This document shows, in pieces, positions 35,187 to 44,369 of a DNA stretch of 64,000 nt. How positions within the stretch are numbered: position 1 is the stretch's first letter; each line of letters opens with the position of its first letter. This stretch comes from Planctomycetota bacterium (GTDB lineage: Bacteria; Planctomycetota; Phycisphaerae; UBA1845). The notes beneath the pieces are model-generated. The model was not told the origin of the DNA and did no database searches. It worked only from the letters and a program-made list of their open reading frames with translations. Position numbers and translations under genes: made by a program. The stretch is taken from positions 1 to 64,000 of the forward strand of contig JAJRWX010000023.1 in the NCBI GenBank assembly GCA_024276605.1, written 5' to 3'.

Positions 35187-36797
35187 CTATCGGACAGCGT
35201 GCTCAATTTCCTGATCGTCATCCTTCACGTCGGTCAAAAGAACCTCCGTCGTGAGCATCAAGCCGGCTACGCTCGCCGCATTCTCTAACGCGACACGGGA
35301 GACCTTAGCTGGATCAATAATCCCGGCCTTGATCATGTCCACGAATTCGCCCTTGCGTGCGTCAAATCCCTGTGTACCACTCTTTTCGAGGATTTGCTCG
35401 ACGATAACCTCGCCCTCCAGACCGCTGTTTTCCACAATCTGTGTGGCAGGTGCGCGAAGGGCCTTAGCGATAATGTCTACCCCTATCTTTTCGTCACCGC
35501 GAGCCTTGTCGCGCATCTTGTTGACGGCAGCAATAGACCTGAGAAACGCCACGCCGCCACCAGGTACGATCCCTTCCTCCGCAGCGGCTTTGGTGGCATG
35601 GAATGCATCGTCAACCAAATCCTTGCGTTCTTTCACTTCCACTTCCGTCGCACCACCCACGCGAATCACCGCGACGCCACCGGTGAGCTTAGCCAATCGT
35701 TCCTGCAACTTCTCACGATCGTAATCACTGGTGCTTTTTTCGATTTGTCCGCGAATCTGCTCGCAACGAGCTTGAATGTCAGACTTTTTACCAACGCCCT
35801 GGATCACCGTTGTAGTGTCTTTGGTGATGACAACTTTTTTCGCGCTACCCATATCCTTGACTGTCACACTTTCGAGCTTAATACCAAGGTCTTCACTGAT
35901 AAGCTTGCCACCCGTAACTGCGGCCAAATCCTGAAGCATAGCCACGCGTCGGTCACCAAAACCTGGGGCCTTAATCGCGCAACATTTGAGTACGCCCCGC
36001 ATCTTATTTACCACCAAACCAGCCAGTGCGTCTCCATCGACGTCTTCTGCAATCACCAGCAGAGACTTACCCGCAGTCGAAACCGCTTCGAGCACAGGTA
36101 CGAAATCGCGCAAGTTGGAAATCTTCTTTTCATAGATCAAAATGAGCGGATTACTCAGCACACACTCAAGAGACCCCGGATCGGACATGAAGTAAGGAGA
36201 CAAATACCCCTTATCAAACTGCATACCGTCGACCACTTCCTTTTCCGTCTCCAGCGCGTCACCCTCTTCAACTTCCACCACACCGTCTTTGCCTACGGCA
36301 TCCATTGCACTGGCGAGAAGCTTACCGATGGTTTCGTCACCGTTGGCTGAAATCGTCGCGACCTTAGCAAGATCGTCATTAGAGCGAACCTTGACGGACA
36401 ACGTCTTGATCGCATCAACCGCAGCCCCTACCGCCAGCTCAATACCCCGCTTAATAGCCATCGGATTCGCACCGGCAGCTACCGTCTTATACCCTTCACG
36501 GAAAATAGCTTCCGCTAATACCGTGGCAGCCGTCGTGCCATCACCCACGATATCCGAGGTTTTGGTCGCTACCTGGTTGATGAGTTTGGCACCCATATTT
36601 TCAAATGGTGAGGGAAGTTCGACTTCCTTACTTACACTCACTCCGTCTTTGGTCGCCCGCGGCAAACCAAACGACTTTTGAAGCATTACATTTCGGCCTG
36701 TCGGTCCCATCGTGACCTTGACCGCTCTTGCCAACTTGCTCACACCTTCCAGAATCTCCCGCTTGGCTTCCTGGGAAAACATCATTTGCTTGGCCAT
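35187..36797 (-). CDS. groEL: 60 kDa chaperonin GroEL, copy 1 (divergent, no GGM tail)
   Basis: A 536-residue GroEL. Family motifs are [46 protein letters not shown] (ATP site), [41 protein letters not shown] and [18 protein letters not shown]. It ends [13 protein letters not shown] without the Gly-Gly-Met tail of ordinary GroEL, and its first segment differs from copy 2 at 37458 ([10 protein letters not shown] versus [13 protein letters not shown] context). It is downstream of groES with 146 bases between. Planctomycete-type genomes often hold several GroELs of which one goes with groES. This copy may be specialised, which is inference. Confidence 0.95.
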   Translation of the reverse strand: MAKQMMFSQEAKREILEGVSKLARAVKVTMGPTGRNVMLQKSFGLPRATKDGVSVSKEVELPSPFENMGAKLINQVATKTSDIVGDGTTAATVLAEAIFREGYKTVAAGANPMAIKRGIELAVGAAVDAIKTLSVKVRSNDDLAKVATISANGDETIGKLLASAMDAVGKDGVVEVEEGDALETEKEVVDGMQFDKGYLSPYFMSDPGSLECVLSNPLILIYEKKISNLRDFVPVLEAVSTAGKSLLVIAEDVDGDALAGLVVNKMRGVLKCCAIKAPGFGDRRVAMLQDLAAVTGGKLISEDLGIKLESVTVKDMGSAKKVVITKDTTTVIQGVGKKSDIQARCEQIRGQIEKSTSDYDREKLQERLAKLTGGVAVIRVGGATEVEVKERKDLVDDAFHATKAAAEEGIVPGGGVAFLRSIAAVNKMRDKARGDEKIGVDIIAKALRAPATQIVENSGLEGEVIVEQILEKSGTQGFDARKGEFVDMIKAGIIDPAKVSRVALENAASVAGLMLTTEVLLTDVKDDDQEIEHAVR

Positions 36798-36943
36798 CGA
36801 CCAATCTCCTATTTCTGTTATCGCCGCAACGCGGCCTAGTGCCATATGCACCAATAAAGCATTCTCAATACAAGTGCAGCGTGAATGATCAATAAACTAC
36901 GAGCATATCCACACCCAAGCGCCACCCCCAAGAGCAGCTTGCC

Positions 36944-37261
36944 CTAGTCCACGATGGCAAGAATATCGCTTTCACGAATCACGACGTATTGCTCAGTACC
37001 AAAATCAACTTCGGTGCCGGCATACTTACCGTAAAACACTTCATCGCCAAGAGACACCGATAGCTCACCGCGATTGCCGCTGTCGAGCATTTTACCCGGC
37101 CCCATCGCCACGACCGTACCACGTTGCGGTTTTTCACGCGCTGCGTCCGGTAAAATAATACCACCGGATGTAACTTCACTAGCCTCACAAGGCTCAATCA
37201 ATACACGATCGTCCATCGGTCGAAACTTAATCTTCGTCTTTTTTGCTGTCGCTGTTGCCAT
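36944..37261 (-). CDS. groES: 10 kDa co-chaperonin GroES
   Basis: A 105-residue GroES. It has KIKFRPMDDRVLIEPCEASEVTSGGIILPDAAREKPQRGTVVAMG (shown in part), with the mobile loop EASEVTSGGIILPDA that contacts GroEL. Near the end is YGKYAGTEVDFGTEQYVVIRESDILAIVD (in part). About nine Lys/Thr/Ala residues extend the N-terminus. It caps the GroEL cavity during folding. It is placed between the two groEL genes. Confidence 0.96.
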   Translation of the reverse strand: MATATAKKTKIKFRPMDDRVLIEPCEASEVTSGGIILPDAAREKPQRGTVVAMGPGKMLDSGNRGELSVSLGDEVFYGKYAGTEVDFGTEQYVVIRESDILAIVD

Positions 37262-37457
37262 CTCTTTAGTATTCTCCGTATCGGAAAGTAACCACTACGT
37301 TGCTATCTACTATCGTATTCTCTCTTTTAACGTGCGTTATAACCGCCAATCATTTATGGATGATCCCAGTTTCAGTCGCCACGTAAAAATAGAGCCTAAC
37401 TTAATCGAGCCGCTGGATCACGCGGGCTGCGCTCACGCGTCAACCTTGCCCATACGG

Positions 37458-39095
37458 CTACATCATACCGCCCATTTCATCCATACCCGGCATCGCACCA
37501 CCATCGCCTTTTTCCTTAGGCTGATCCGTAATGCACACGTCGGTACTCAACAAAATACGGGCTACGCTGCTACCATTTTCCAATGCACTTCGCACAACCT
37601 TGGTCGGGTCAATCACACCGGCTTTCATCAAGTCGGTATACTCAATCGTATCACCGTTAAAACCGAACGATCCACGCTGCGAAGCAACCTTATGGAGCAC
37701 CACACCGGGATTCACGCCGGCATTTTCAGCAATCTGACGAATAGGCGCCGTGATCGCCTCTCGAACGATCTCAACGCCGGTCTTCTGGTCGCCCTTAAGC
37801 TTTAAGTTGTCCAGGGCCTCAACCGCACGAACCAGTGCAACACCACCGCCAACCACAATGCCTTCTTCCAAGGCTGCTCGAGTTGCGTGCAAGGCGTCTT
37901 CCACGCGGGCCTTTTTTTCTTTGAGTTCAGACTCCGTCGCAGCGCCGACATTGATCTGCGCCACGCCACCGGCCAGCTTGGCCTTACGCTCTTGCAGCTT
38001 TTCGGTGTCATAATCAGACGTCGAGGTTGAAATCTCTTGATCGATTTGCGCGATGCGAGATTTAATATCCGCGGTTGAACCGGCGCCTTCGATCATAATC
38101 GTGTCGTTGGCGTCGATACGTATCTTCTTGGCCTGCCCCAAGTCGCTTATGGAAATTTTCTCAAGATCAAGACCGAGGTCTTCCATGATAGCAGTGCCAC
38201 CGGTCAACATGGCTATATCGCCAAGCATCGCCTTGCGACGATCACCGTAACCCGGGGCTTTCACAGCACAAACTTGTATAATACCTTTGAGCTTATTAAC
38301 CACCAACGTAGCCAACGCTTCACCTTCCACATCCTCGGCAATAATGAGCAATGGACGCTTGGTCTTGGCTACCTTTTCCAACAGCGGAACGAGCTTGGGC
38401 ACACTGCTGATTTTCTTTTCGTAGATAAGAATGAATGCCTTATCGAGGCGACACTCGACGGCATCCTGATCGGTAACAAAGTGAGGCGACAAAAAGCCGC
38501 GATCAAATTGCATACCTTCAACAACGTCGATGGTGGTTTCAGAAGTTTTTCCTTCTTCAACCGTGATTACGCCATCTTTGCCAACCTTCTCGAAGCAGTC
38601 TGCAAGAAGCTTGCCGATGACTGCATCATTGTTAGCTGAGATTTTGGCGACGTTGATAATATCGTCCTTCTTGTTCACACGAACGGGGCGCGACATGTCT
38701 GCGAGTTTGTCCACGATCTTGCGTACCGCAGCTTCAATGCCGCGACCGATCGCAAACCCATCCGCGCCGGCGGCGATGTTTTTCAAACCGAGTTTGAAAA
38801 TCGCTTCCGCGAGAATGGTGGCCGTCGTGGTCCCGTCACCGGCGACCTCAGACGTCTTGCTGGCCGCTTCTTTGACCAACTGAGCGCCCAAATTCTCATA
38901 TTTGTCGGCTAAATCGACTTCCTCAGCCACCGTGACGCCATCCTTGGTGACAGTAGGACTTCCCCACCCCTTATCAATTACCGCGTTTCGGCCTCTGGGA
39001 CCTAGCGTTGACTTGACTGCGGCGGCGAGTTTTTCCACGCCTTCCCGCAACGCCTGTCTCGCCTCCTGATCGTAGGCTAACTGCTTTACAGCCAT
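37458..39095 (-). CDS. groEL: 60 kDa chaperonin GroEL, copy 2 (canonical, GGM tail)
   Basis: A 545-residue GroEL with the standard motifs: [36 protein letters not shown] (in part), [42 protein letters not shown] (in part) and [19 protein letters not shown]. It ends [16 protein letters not shown], the disordered tail seen in the main housekeeping chaperonins. The ATG at 39095 has GAGGAG upstream; the frame extends 40 codons further without similarity. It is the first gene of the groEL2-groES-groEL1 cluster and so probably drives its heat-shock expression. I found no CIRCE element upstream. Confidence 0.96.
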   Translation of the reverse strand: MAVKQLAYDQEARQALREGVEKLAAAVKSTLGPRGRNAVIDKGWGSPTVTKDGVTVAEEVDLADKYENLGAQLVKEAASKTSEVAGDGTTTATILAEAIFKLGLKNIAAGADGFAIGRGIEAAVRKIVDKLADMSRPVRVNKKDDIINVAKISANNDAVIGKLLADCFEKVGKDGVITVEEGKTSETTIDVVEGMQFDRGFLSPHFVTDQDAVECRLDKAFILIYEKKISSVPKLVPLLEKVAKTKRPLLIIAEDVEGEALATLVVNKLKGIIQVCAVKAPGYGDRRKAMLGDIAMLTGGTAIMEDLGLDLEKISISDLGQAKKIRIDANDTIMIEGAGSTADIKSRIAQIDQEISTSTSDYDTEKLQERKAKLAGGVAQINVGAATESELKEKKARVEDALHATRAALEEGIVVGGGVALVRAVEALDNLKLKGDQKTGVEIVREAITAPIRQIAENAGVNPGVVLHKVASQRGSFGFNGDTIEYTDLMKAGVIDPTKVVRSALENGSSVARILLSTDVCITDQPKEKGDGGAMPGMDEMGGMM

Positions 39096-39137
39096 GTTGC
39101 CGTTCTCCTCAAACCTGCTGGCATTAGAAAAAATAAC

Positions 39138-39149
39138 CGTTACATAACG
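39138..39149. promoter_or_regulatory. Dyad CGTTACATAACG upstream of groEL2
   Basis: Arms CGTTA and TAACG around a two-base centre, roughly 43 bases before the groEL2 ATG, in an AT-rich leader. It could be an operator for the chaperonin genes, but it is not CIRCE and may be chance. Confidence 0.25.
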
Positions 39150-39436
39150 ATTTACGTTTTGACTTTGTAGACCGATCGCGGCAGCGCGCAGACCGATCAA
39201 CCGATGTGTGTACACATTGGGGACCAGAATGCCTGCAGGGCGGAAGACGACCTAACTCGTTAATTGGCAACAAGTTGCGCTGCGTAGCATATCCGGAAAG
39301 TAAAGTTCTCATCCTGCCACGATGGCAGGCCACTGGTTGGGGATTGATTTAACATGCCAATTTGACAGCAAGGATCGAACCGGAGCATCTGATTCACAAG
39401 CTAAGCGAGCCGCATGCTTTCGCGGGTGCATGAAAG

Positions 39437-39610
39437 TTGGTACGGCGGGTGAGCGGCATGGACAAACGCCGTGGGATCGGGTTTCCCAATGTTCGATGGA
39501 TGCTGCCCGCGGTGTTTGCCCGTGAGGGTGTAACCAGAAAAAGCACGGGCAAGCGTCGCCTCGAACGCCTTTCCTGAATCCGCGATACCTTTGCCGCGAC
39601 GCTTGTCCAT
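39437..39610. repeat. Dispersed repeat, family C, copy in the groEL2-asnS gap
   Basis: From GGGTGAGCGGCAT through CCGATGTTCGATGGATGCTG-type text, TTTGCCCGTGAGGGTGTAAC and TCCTGAATCCGCGATACC to TTTGCCGCGACG, the segment aligns base for base with little gapping to 47849-48005. The shared minus-strand pseudo-peptide has the string SIHRTLGNPI here and SIHRVFGSPI there. The 600-base gap 39096-39700 holds no gene other than this repeat and the promoter regions of the two divergent genes. Confidence 0.7.
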
Positions 39611-39700
39611 GCAACCCCACTCAAGCCCGCTCAAACTATCATGCGCCCTCAGGCCATGCGACCGTTGCGATAGCGCCTCCACTTCCGTAAACTCGGCAGC

Positions 39701-41212
39701 ATGGAAACAACGTCAAAAACCAAAATCAATCGGCTATCCGAGCACGATGGACAAATCGTCACGCTCAGCGGGTGGGTCTACAACACACGGGTATCAGGCA
39801 AAATCGCCTTCGTCATCCTGCGCGACGGCACGGGTATGTGCCAATGCGTATTCGAGAAAAGCGACGAGCTAGCTGAAGTATTCGCCACTGTCAAAACACT
39901 TTCCCAGGAATCAGCAGTCGAGGTTACCGGGGTCGTCAACAAAGAGGATCGCTCCATCGGTGGTTATGAAATGAAAGCGTCCGGTTTGAGCGTGGTCCAT
40001 GCATCCAGCGATTATCCCATTACGCCCAAGCCCCACGGTATCGATTTCTTGATGAAACATCGCCATTTGTGGTTCCGATCCAAACGACAATGGCACATCA
40101 TGCGCATACGGTCTACGGTCATCGACCAGATACGCCGTTTCTTCAACGACAACGGCTTCATTCTCTTCGACTCACCCATTTTCGCCCCCGCTGCCGGTGA
40201 AGGTTCGCAGACGCTGTTCAAAGTTGATTACTTTGGTGACGAGGTCTATCTCGCGCAGACCGGGCAATTGTACCTCGAAGCAGCCTGCATGGCCCACGGC
40301 AAAGTCTTCTGTTTCGGCCCGACCTTCCGCGCGGAAAAAAGTAAGACGCGCCGGCACCTCACCGAATTTTGGATGGTGGAACCGGAGATCGCGTTCGCCA
40401 GCCTGAGCGATGTGATAGACCTGGCTGAGGATTTTATTTGCTCCATCGTCCAGCGCGTATTGAATGACCATCGTGAAGCGCTGATCGAACTCGGTCGAGA
40501 CATATCCGATCTCGAAGCCATCCAACGCCCGTTTGTCCGTCTCGCATACGATCAAGCAGTGGAGTTGCTACACAGTGACAAATCTAAGACCCTTCTAGAA
40601 AATGACTTGTCCGAGAAAACGGCCAAGATAGAAGAATTAGCTTCAACCATCGTTGAGCTTGAGGAAATCGCCAAAGGCGGCGGTAAGCAGTGGAAAAAGG
40701 ACAAAGCCGCAGCCGACGCCATTGCCGCCCGTGAACAGCGCAGCGAGTTAGAGGAGCAGGTCAAAAACATCCCGCATCACATGCAACTCGCAGCCAACTT
40801 TGAATGGGGTAGTGACCTGGGCGGTTCTGACGAAACCATCATTTCCCGCCTGCACGACCGTCCGGTCTGCGTCACGCATTACCCACGGGGCGTCAAAGCG
40901 TTTTACATGCGTCAGGACCGCGAAAACGAAAAGGTCGTCGAGTGTTTCGACATGCTCGCCCCGCAGGGCTTCGGCGAGATCATCGGCGGCTCAGCCAGAG
41001 AAGAAGATTACGATCGGCTGGTCGAGCGCATGAAGCAAGAACACCTACCGCAAGAGGATTACGAATGGTACCTAGACCTTCGCCGCTACGGCTCCGTCCC
41101 ACACGGCGGCTTCGGATTAGGCGTAGAGCGAACCCTAGCCTGGCTATGCGGCCTAAAACACATCAGAGAAACCATTCCCTACCCACGCATGATGGGCAAG
41201 TTTTATCCGTAG
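39701..41212 (+). CDS. asnS: Asparaginyl-tRNA synthetase with coiled-coil insertion
   Basis: A 503-residue class IIb synthetase that charges tRNA-Asn. The N-terminal OB-fold has VTLSGWVYNTRVSGKIAFVILRDGTG (in part). The catalytic core has motif 2 FRAEKSKTRRHLTEFWMVEPE (in part) and motif 3 GGFGLGVERTLAWL, ending IRETIPYPRMMGKFYP as usual. Between motifs 2 and 3, about residues 288-365, lies a charged helical insertion (SEKTAKIEELASTIVELEEI and RSELEEQVKNI), which explains the extra length over the usual 430-470. The next gene, a SEFIR-domain protein, starts six bases after its stop. Confidence 0.95.
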   Translation: METTSKTKINRLSEHDGQIVTLSGWVYNTRVSGKIAFVILRDGTGMCQCVFEKSDELAEVFATVKTLSQESAVEVTGVVNKEDRSIGGYEMKASGLSVVHASSDYPITPKPHGIDFLMKHRHLWFRSKRQWHIMRIRSTVIDQIRRFFNDNGFILFDSPIFAPAAGEGSQTLFKVDYFGDEVYLAQTGQLYLEAACMAHGKVFCFGPTFRAEKSKTRRHLTEFWMVEPEIAFASLSDVIDLAEDFICSIVQRVLNDHREALIELGRDISDLEAIQRPFVRLAYDQAVELLHSDKSKTLLENDLSEKTAKIEELASTIVELEEIAKGGGKQWKKDKAAADAIAAREQRSELEEQVKNIPHHMQLAANFEWGSDLGGSDETIISRLHDRPVCVTHYPRGVKAFYMRQDRENEKVVECFDMLAPQGFGEIIGGSAREEDYDRLVERMKQEHLPQEDYEWYLDLRRYGSVPHGGFGLGVERTLAWLCGLKHIRETIPYPRMMGKFYP

Positions 41213-41218
41213 GGAAAA

Positions 41219-42760
41219 ATGAACGGCGTACTTATGAAAAACGAAACCATCAACTCATTAAAACCAGCACCGGTTGTTTTTTGCTCATATGCGCACGAAA
41301 CTTTAGAACACAATGCTTGGGTAAAAAGTCTCGGCGAAAAACTTCGCGCTGATGGAGTTGATTTACTACTAGATGTCTTTCATCTGGGACTAGGTGACGA
41401 TTTGATGTTGTTCATGGAAAATATTTCAGAATCTAACCGAGTGATTCTCGTGTGTACCCCAACCTACGCAACTAAAGCTAACACAGGAAAAGGAGGTGTT
41501 GGCTATGAGCGATCGGTTATCACTTCAGAATTAGCAAAAAAAATCGACACCAACAAATTTGTTTGCATTTTACGTTCAGGAGACGCCGACAAATCAATTC
41601 CTATTTTTGCAAAATCAAAACTTTTTGTTGATTTTCGTGATGAATTGAAATTTCAAGATTCTTATGATGAGTTGCTGAGCGATTTACATGATGCAAACAC
41701 AAATCGAGAACCGGTACTTGGACCAAATCGATTTGAAGTTTCCAACGAAAAGGAATCCGCAAGTACAAGCGCAACCTCGAATGGCTTTACAATACAGAGA
41801 GTAAAATACAGCACTGACCTCCTCGATAAAGCTGAGATCATTCTTCAAGCAAGAAACAGGATGGAGTGGAAAAAACTACTACTAGAAACACGCAAGAATT
41901 TTGTCAATAATATTTGTACCTGGCGTTCAACGGCGGAGGCTAGGAATCCGAGTGATTATACGCGAGAGGAAATTTTCGAGAGTGGAGTAGATATATGCGA
42001 GCCGATGCTGAAGCTTTCCATTTCGGCGGCCTACTCTGAATTACCTGAATTTCAGAATCAAATAGAATTCATTGATGATCTTCGGAACATTGAGGGATGG
42101 CAGGTTTACGGTTGCACCCTACTCATCAGCATGCCAGACGCTCTGGCTTACATATATCATCATTTACTAGGCTCGATGCTCATAGAGTCTGACCAACATT
42201 TGCGCGCTGTGGAGTTGTTAACATGTACCTTCACTGAGCGGCGATATCAAGAGACCGTTCCGTTGTGGCAAGAATCACAAATGATGGGCTGGGTCGATTT
42301 TCTAGACGGAAATTGTATAACCTCTTGGAAATACATGACCAGCATTTTCATCAAACGAACTTGGCTCGATAGATTCTTCTTATCACAAAAACAATTCATT
42401 GAGGGGTACAGGGCATATTGCGCGCTGGCTTCCGTGATAGAGCTTGCATCTACATTGGGTAGCAGTCAATCAATACAGCAACATCCCGTTCAATCACACG
42501 CAGTCCCAACAACATTTCTGCATCCCATTGATCAGAATGGTGCAGACTATTCTAGAGTGCTAAGTAAAGCTATTCCGGCAATAGACATACTGGAGACAAT
42601 TGCCTTACGTTCAAAAACAACCGTCGCAGCCATACACGATGCCTGGAACGATTGGTATCTGAGTTGTGTTCGACGACTTGGAGAATACCATTACGGTTCC
42701 CTCAGTCGCAAATTAAGCAGAACAGCAGCCCCGTCTTTACCCCACATCACGACTCGCTAG
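41219..42760 (+). CDS. SEFIR/TIR-like domain protein, possible defence or signalling effector
   Basis: A 513-residue protein, visibly more AT-rich than all neighbours. Residues 16-145 form a SEFIR-type TIR relative: VFCSYAHETLEHNAWVKSLG, LRADGVDLLLDVFHLGLGDD, ISESNRVILVCTPTYATKA and GVGYERSVITSELAKK, then FVCILRSG. The other 360 residues are predicted helical (AHDCEP-like runs are absent), rich in aromatic residues, and match no family that I know. Bacterial SEFIR/TIR domains occur in signalling and anti-phage proteins, some with NADase activity; an active-site Glu cannot be assigned with confidence here. The ATG at 41219 follows GGGAAA and lies six bases after asnS, so it may use asnS transcription. 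No partner gene (sensor, cyclase, Argonaute) is adjacent. Confidence 0.75.
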   Translation: MNGVLMKNETINSLKPAPVVFCSYAHETLEHNAWVKSLGEKLRADGVDLLLDVFHLGLGDDLMLFMENISESNRVILVCTPTYATKANTGKGGVGYERSVITSELAKKIDTNKFVCILRSGDADKSIPIFAKSKLFVDFRDELKFQDSYDELLSDLHDANTNREPVLGPNRFEVSNEKESASTSATSNGFTIQRVKYSTDLLDKAEIILQARNRMEWKKLLLETRKNFVNNICTWRSTAEARNPSDYTREEIFESGVDICEPMLKLSISAAYSELPEFQNQIEFIDDLRNIEGWQVYGCTLLISMPDALAYIYHHLLGSMLIESDQHLRAVELLTCTFTERRYQETVPLWQESQMMGWVDFLDGNCITSWKYMTSIFIKRTWLDRFFLSQKQFIEGYRAYCALASVIELASTLGSSQSIQQHPVQSHAVPTTFLHPIDQNGADYSRVLSKAIPAIDILETIALRSKTTVAAIHDAWNDWYLSCVRRLGEYHYGSLSRKLSRTAAPSLPHITTR

Positions 42761-42857
42761 TTACATAGTTTATAACTGTGCAGGCCGGATCATCGCTCAA
42801 GCACCACCGCGACCTTGCTCGTTCGCAAAATAGCTATGATTTGATTATCATACCGAC

Positions 42858-43478
42858 ATGACAATCGACACCATCGTGACAGATCTTCCGCTTCGCTATC
42901 AAACGCCCAGCGATTGGGTTGCGCTGGTTATGCAAGACCCGCTCGCGTTGCTTAACGATCACGCTCATCTGGAAAAAAAAGCGGCTGGCAATGCGTTGGA
43001 ATTGCTGAATCGTTGGCCCGAACCAAACCCGCCTGAAAATTGGGTTAAGGTGATGACGGCTATCGCACGGGACGAAGTCGAGCACCTAGCCATCGTCGTG
43101 CGCCTACTCGCTCGTCGCGGCGGGGAACTCACGCGCTACCATCGCAACCCCTACGCCGCGCAGCTTCATCAGTTAGTGCGTATGGGACAGGGACGAGATG
43201 AACTCATGGACCGACTCATGATTAGTGCCTTAATCGAGGCACGCTCCTGCGAACGATTCGCGGTCCTGGCAGCGCACTGTGAAGACGAGGAACTAGCTCG
43301 TCTATACGCCAATCTCTACACATCAGAAGCGGGGCATTACGAAATCTTCATCGGCCTGGCAAGGGAGCTACCGCACATTCGCCTCGTCGATCAGAGATGG
43401 GAACAAATGCTCGATGCCGAGGCTGAAATCATTGCCAGCCAACCGCCGGGGCCTAGTATGCACAGCGGGTTATCGTAG
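42858..43478 (+). CDS. miaE: tRNA 2-methylthio-isopentenyladenosine hydroxylase (MiaE)
   Basis: A 206-residue ferritin-like diiron monooxygenase that hydroxylates the isopentenyl group of ms2i6A37 in tRNA. Expected iron ligands are visible in the four-helix pattern: HAHLEKKAAGNALELL, IARDEVEHLAIVVRLL, SALIEARSCERFAVLA and YTSEAGHYEIFIGLA. The length fits MiaE. MiaE is best known from Proteobacteria, and a planctomycete-type copy is less usual. It implies that miaA and miaB act elsewhere in the genome. The gene is free-standing and followed by a long palindrome. Confidence 0.9.
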   Translation: MTIDTIVTDLPLRYQTPSDWVALVMQDPLALLNDHAHLEKKAAGNALELLNRWPEPNPPENWVKVMTAIARDEVEHLAIVVRLLARRGGELTRYHRNPYAAQLHQLVRMGQGRDELMDRLMISALIEARSCERFAVLAAHCEDEELARLYANLYTSEAGHYEIFIGLARELPHIRLVDQRWEQMLDAEAEIIASQPPGPSMHSGLS

Positions 43479-43536
43479 AACTTATAGCCTAACCTTGTGG
43501 CCAATGAAACTAGTGCTTCGTCACTGCTAAGAATTC

Positions 43537-43649
43537 GGGTGGCATGGGTAAGTCCCGATGTATCCCGACGTATAGTCGGGATACATCGGGACTTACCCGT
43601 GTAGCTCCGGTGGCCACCACGGGCAATAAAAGCCTTACCCATGCCACCC
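43537..43649. repeat. Nested long inverted repeats
   Basis: Outer arms of 16 bases (GGGTGGCATGGGTAAG at 43537-43552 and its exact complement at 43634-43649) enclose a perfect 24-base hairpin. That hairpin has arms at 43546-43569 and 43575-43598, with loop GTATA. The two overlap by GGGTAAG, so two alternative cruciforms or RNA folds can form. The inner part (CCCGATGT/ACATCGGG) echoes the inner palindrome of the family A element at 8655. It lies between miaE and the convergent VOC gene. Confidence 0.85.
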
Positions 43650-43686
43650 AACGCCTCCCAACAATGATGGGGCCATGCCATCCATG

Positions 43687-44187
43687 CTAGCTCTGACAAG
43701 TTGATCCGTGCTCAGCCATCTGTTTGAAAAACTCTTCCGCAGCTTGACCGATTTCCTCCGGTGTAAGGTCTTTGATGTGTGTCGCAATGCCCCATACGTG
43801 ACCAAAGGGATCACGCAGTTGACCATATCGATCACCCCAGAACGCATCCATCGGAGGCATGGTCGCGGTGGCGCCTGCTTTGACTGCTTGATCATATACG
43901 GCATCGACGTCTTCAACATAAAGATGAATGGTAACAGTCGTCCCTTTGAGCGTCTCCGGCGATACACACCCTTTACCCTGTGGCATTTCTCCGGCTAGCA
44001 TCACATGAGAATTACCGATACGAACTTCTGCGTGCATCACCCCTTGTCCGTCCGGACCCGGCATGCGACATATTTCTTCCGCACCAAAGGCCTGCTGATA
44101 AAATTCTATCGCTTTCGCCCCATCCCGCACGACAAGGTGAGCAGATACCGTATTAAATCCCTCTGGAATTGGTTTCACTGTGGCCAT
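43687..44187 (-). CDS. VOC family protein (PhnB/glyoxalase-like)
   Basis: A 166-residue protein of the vicinal oxygen chelate fold in two beta-alpha-beta-beta-beta halves: VSAHLVVRDGAKAIEFYQQAFGAEEICRMPGPDG (in part), MHAEVRIGNSHVMLAGEM, VTIHLYVEDVDAVYDQAVKAGA and MDAFWGDRYGQLRDPFGHVWGIATHI (in part). This is the PhnB/YdcI-like subgroup, with unknown substrates. The ATG at 44187 is nine bases from GGAG; the upstream ATG at 44193 is too close to it. It is the last gene of a module with an SRPBCC protein, DUF1761 and TetR, a set often seen together. Confidence 0.88.
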   Translation of the reverse strand: MATVKPIPEGFNTVSAHLVVRDGAKAIEFYQQAFGAEEICRMPGPDGQGVMHAEVRIGNSHVMLAGEMPQGKGCVSPETLKGTTVTIHLYVEDVDAVYDQAVKAGATATMPPMDAFWGDRYGQLRDPFGHVWGIATHIKDLTPEEIGQAAEEFFKQMAEHGSTCQS

Positions 44188-44369
44188 AATCATACGCTCC
44201 TTTCATTGACGGGTATCTTCACTTACATCTCGCATCTGACTTCTGCCCGCCATGCCTGCAGATACGTCTCACAAGGATACAACCCAACCACAACCTAACA
44301 AATATAAAACATCTTGTCAACCGGCAACATACACGCACAAAATACTAAATCTTATCTTACAACGTGTTA

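Noticed and set aside
39096..39300. CIRCE element for HrcA control of groE
   Set aside because: TTAGCACTC-N9-GAGTGCTAA or a close variant is not present upstream of groEL2.
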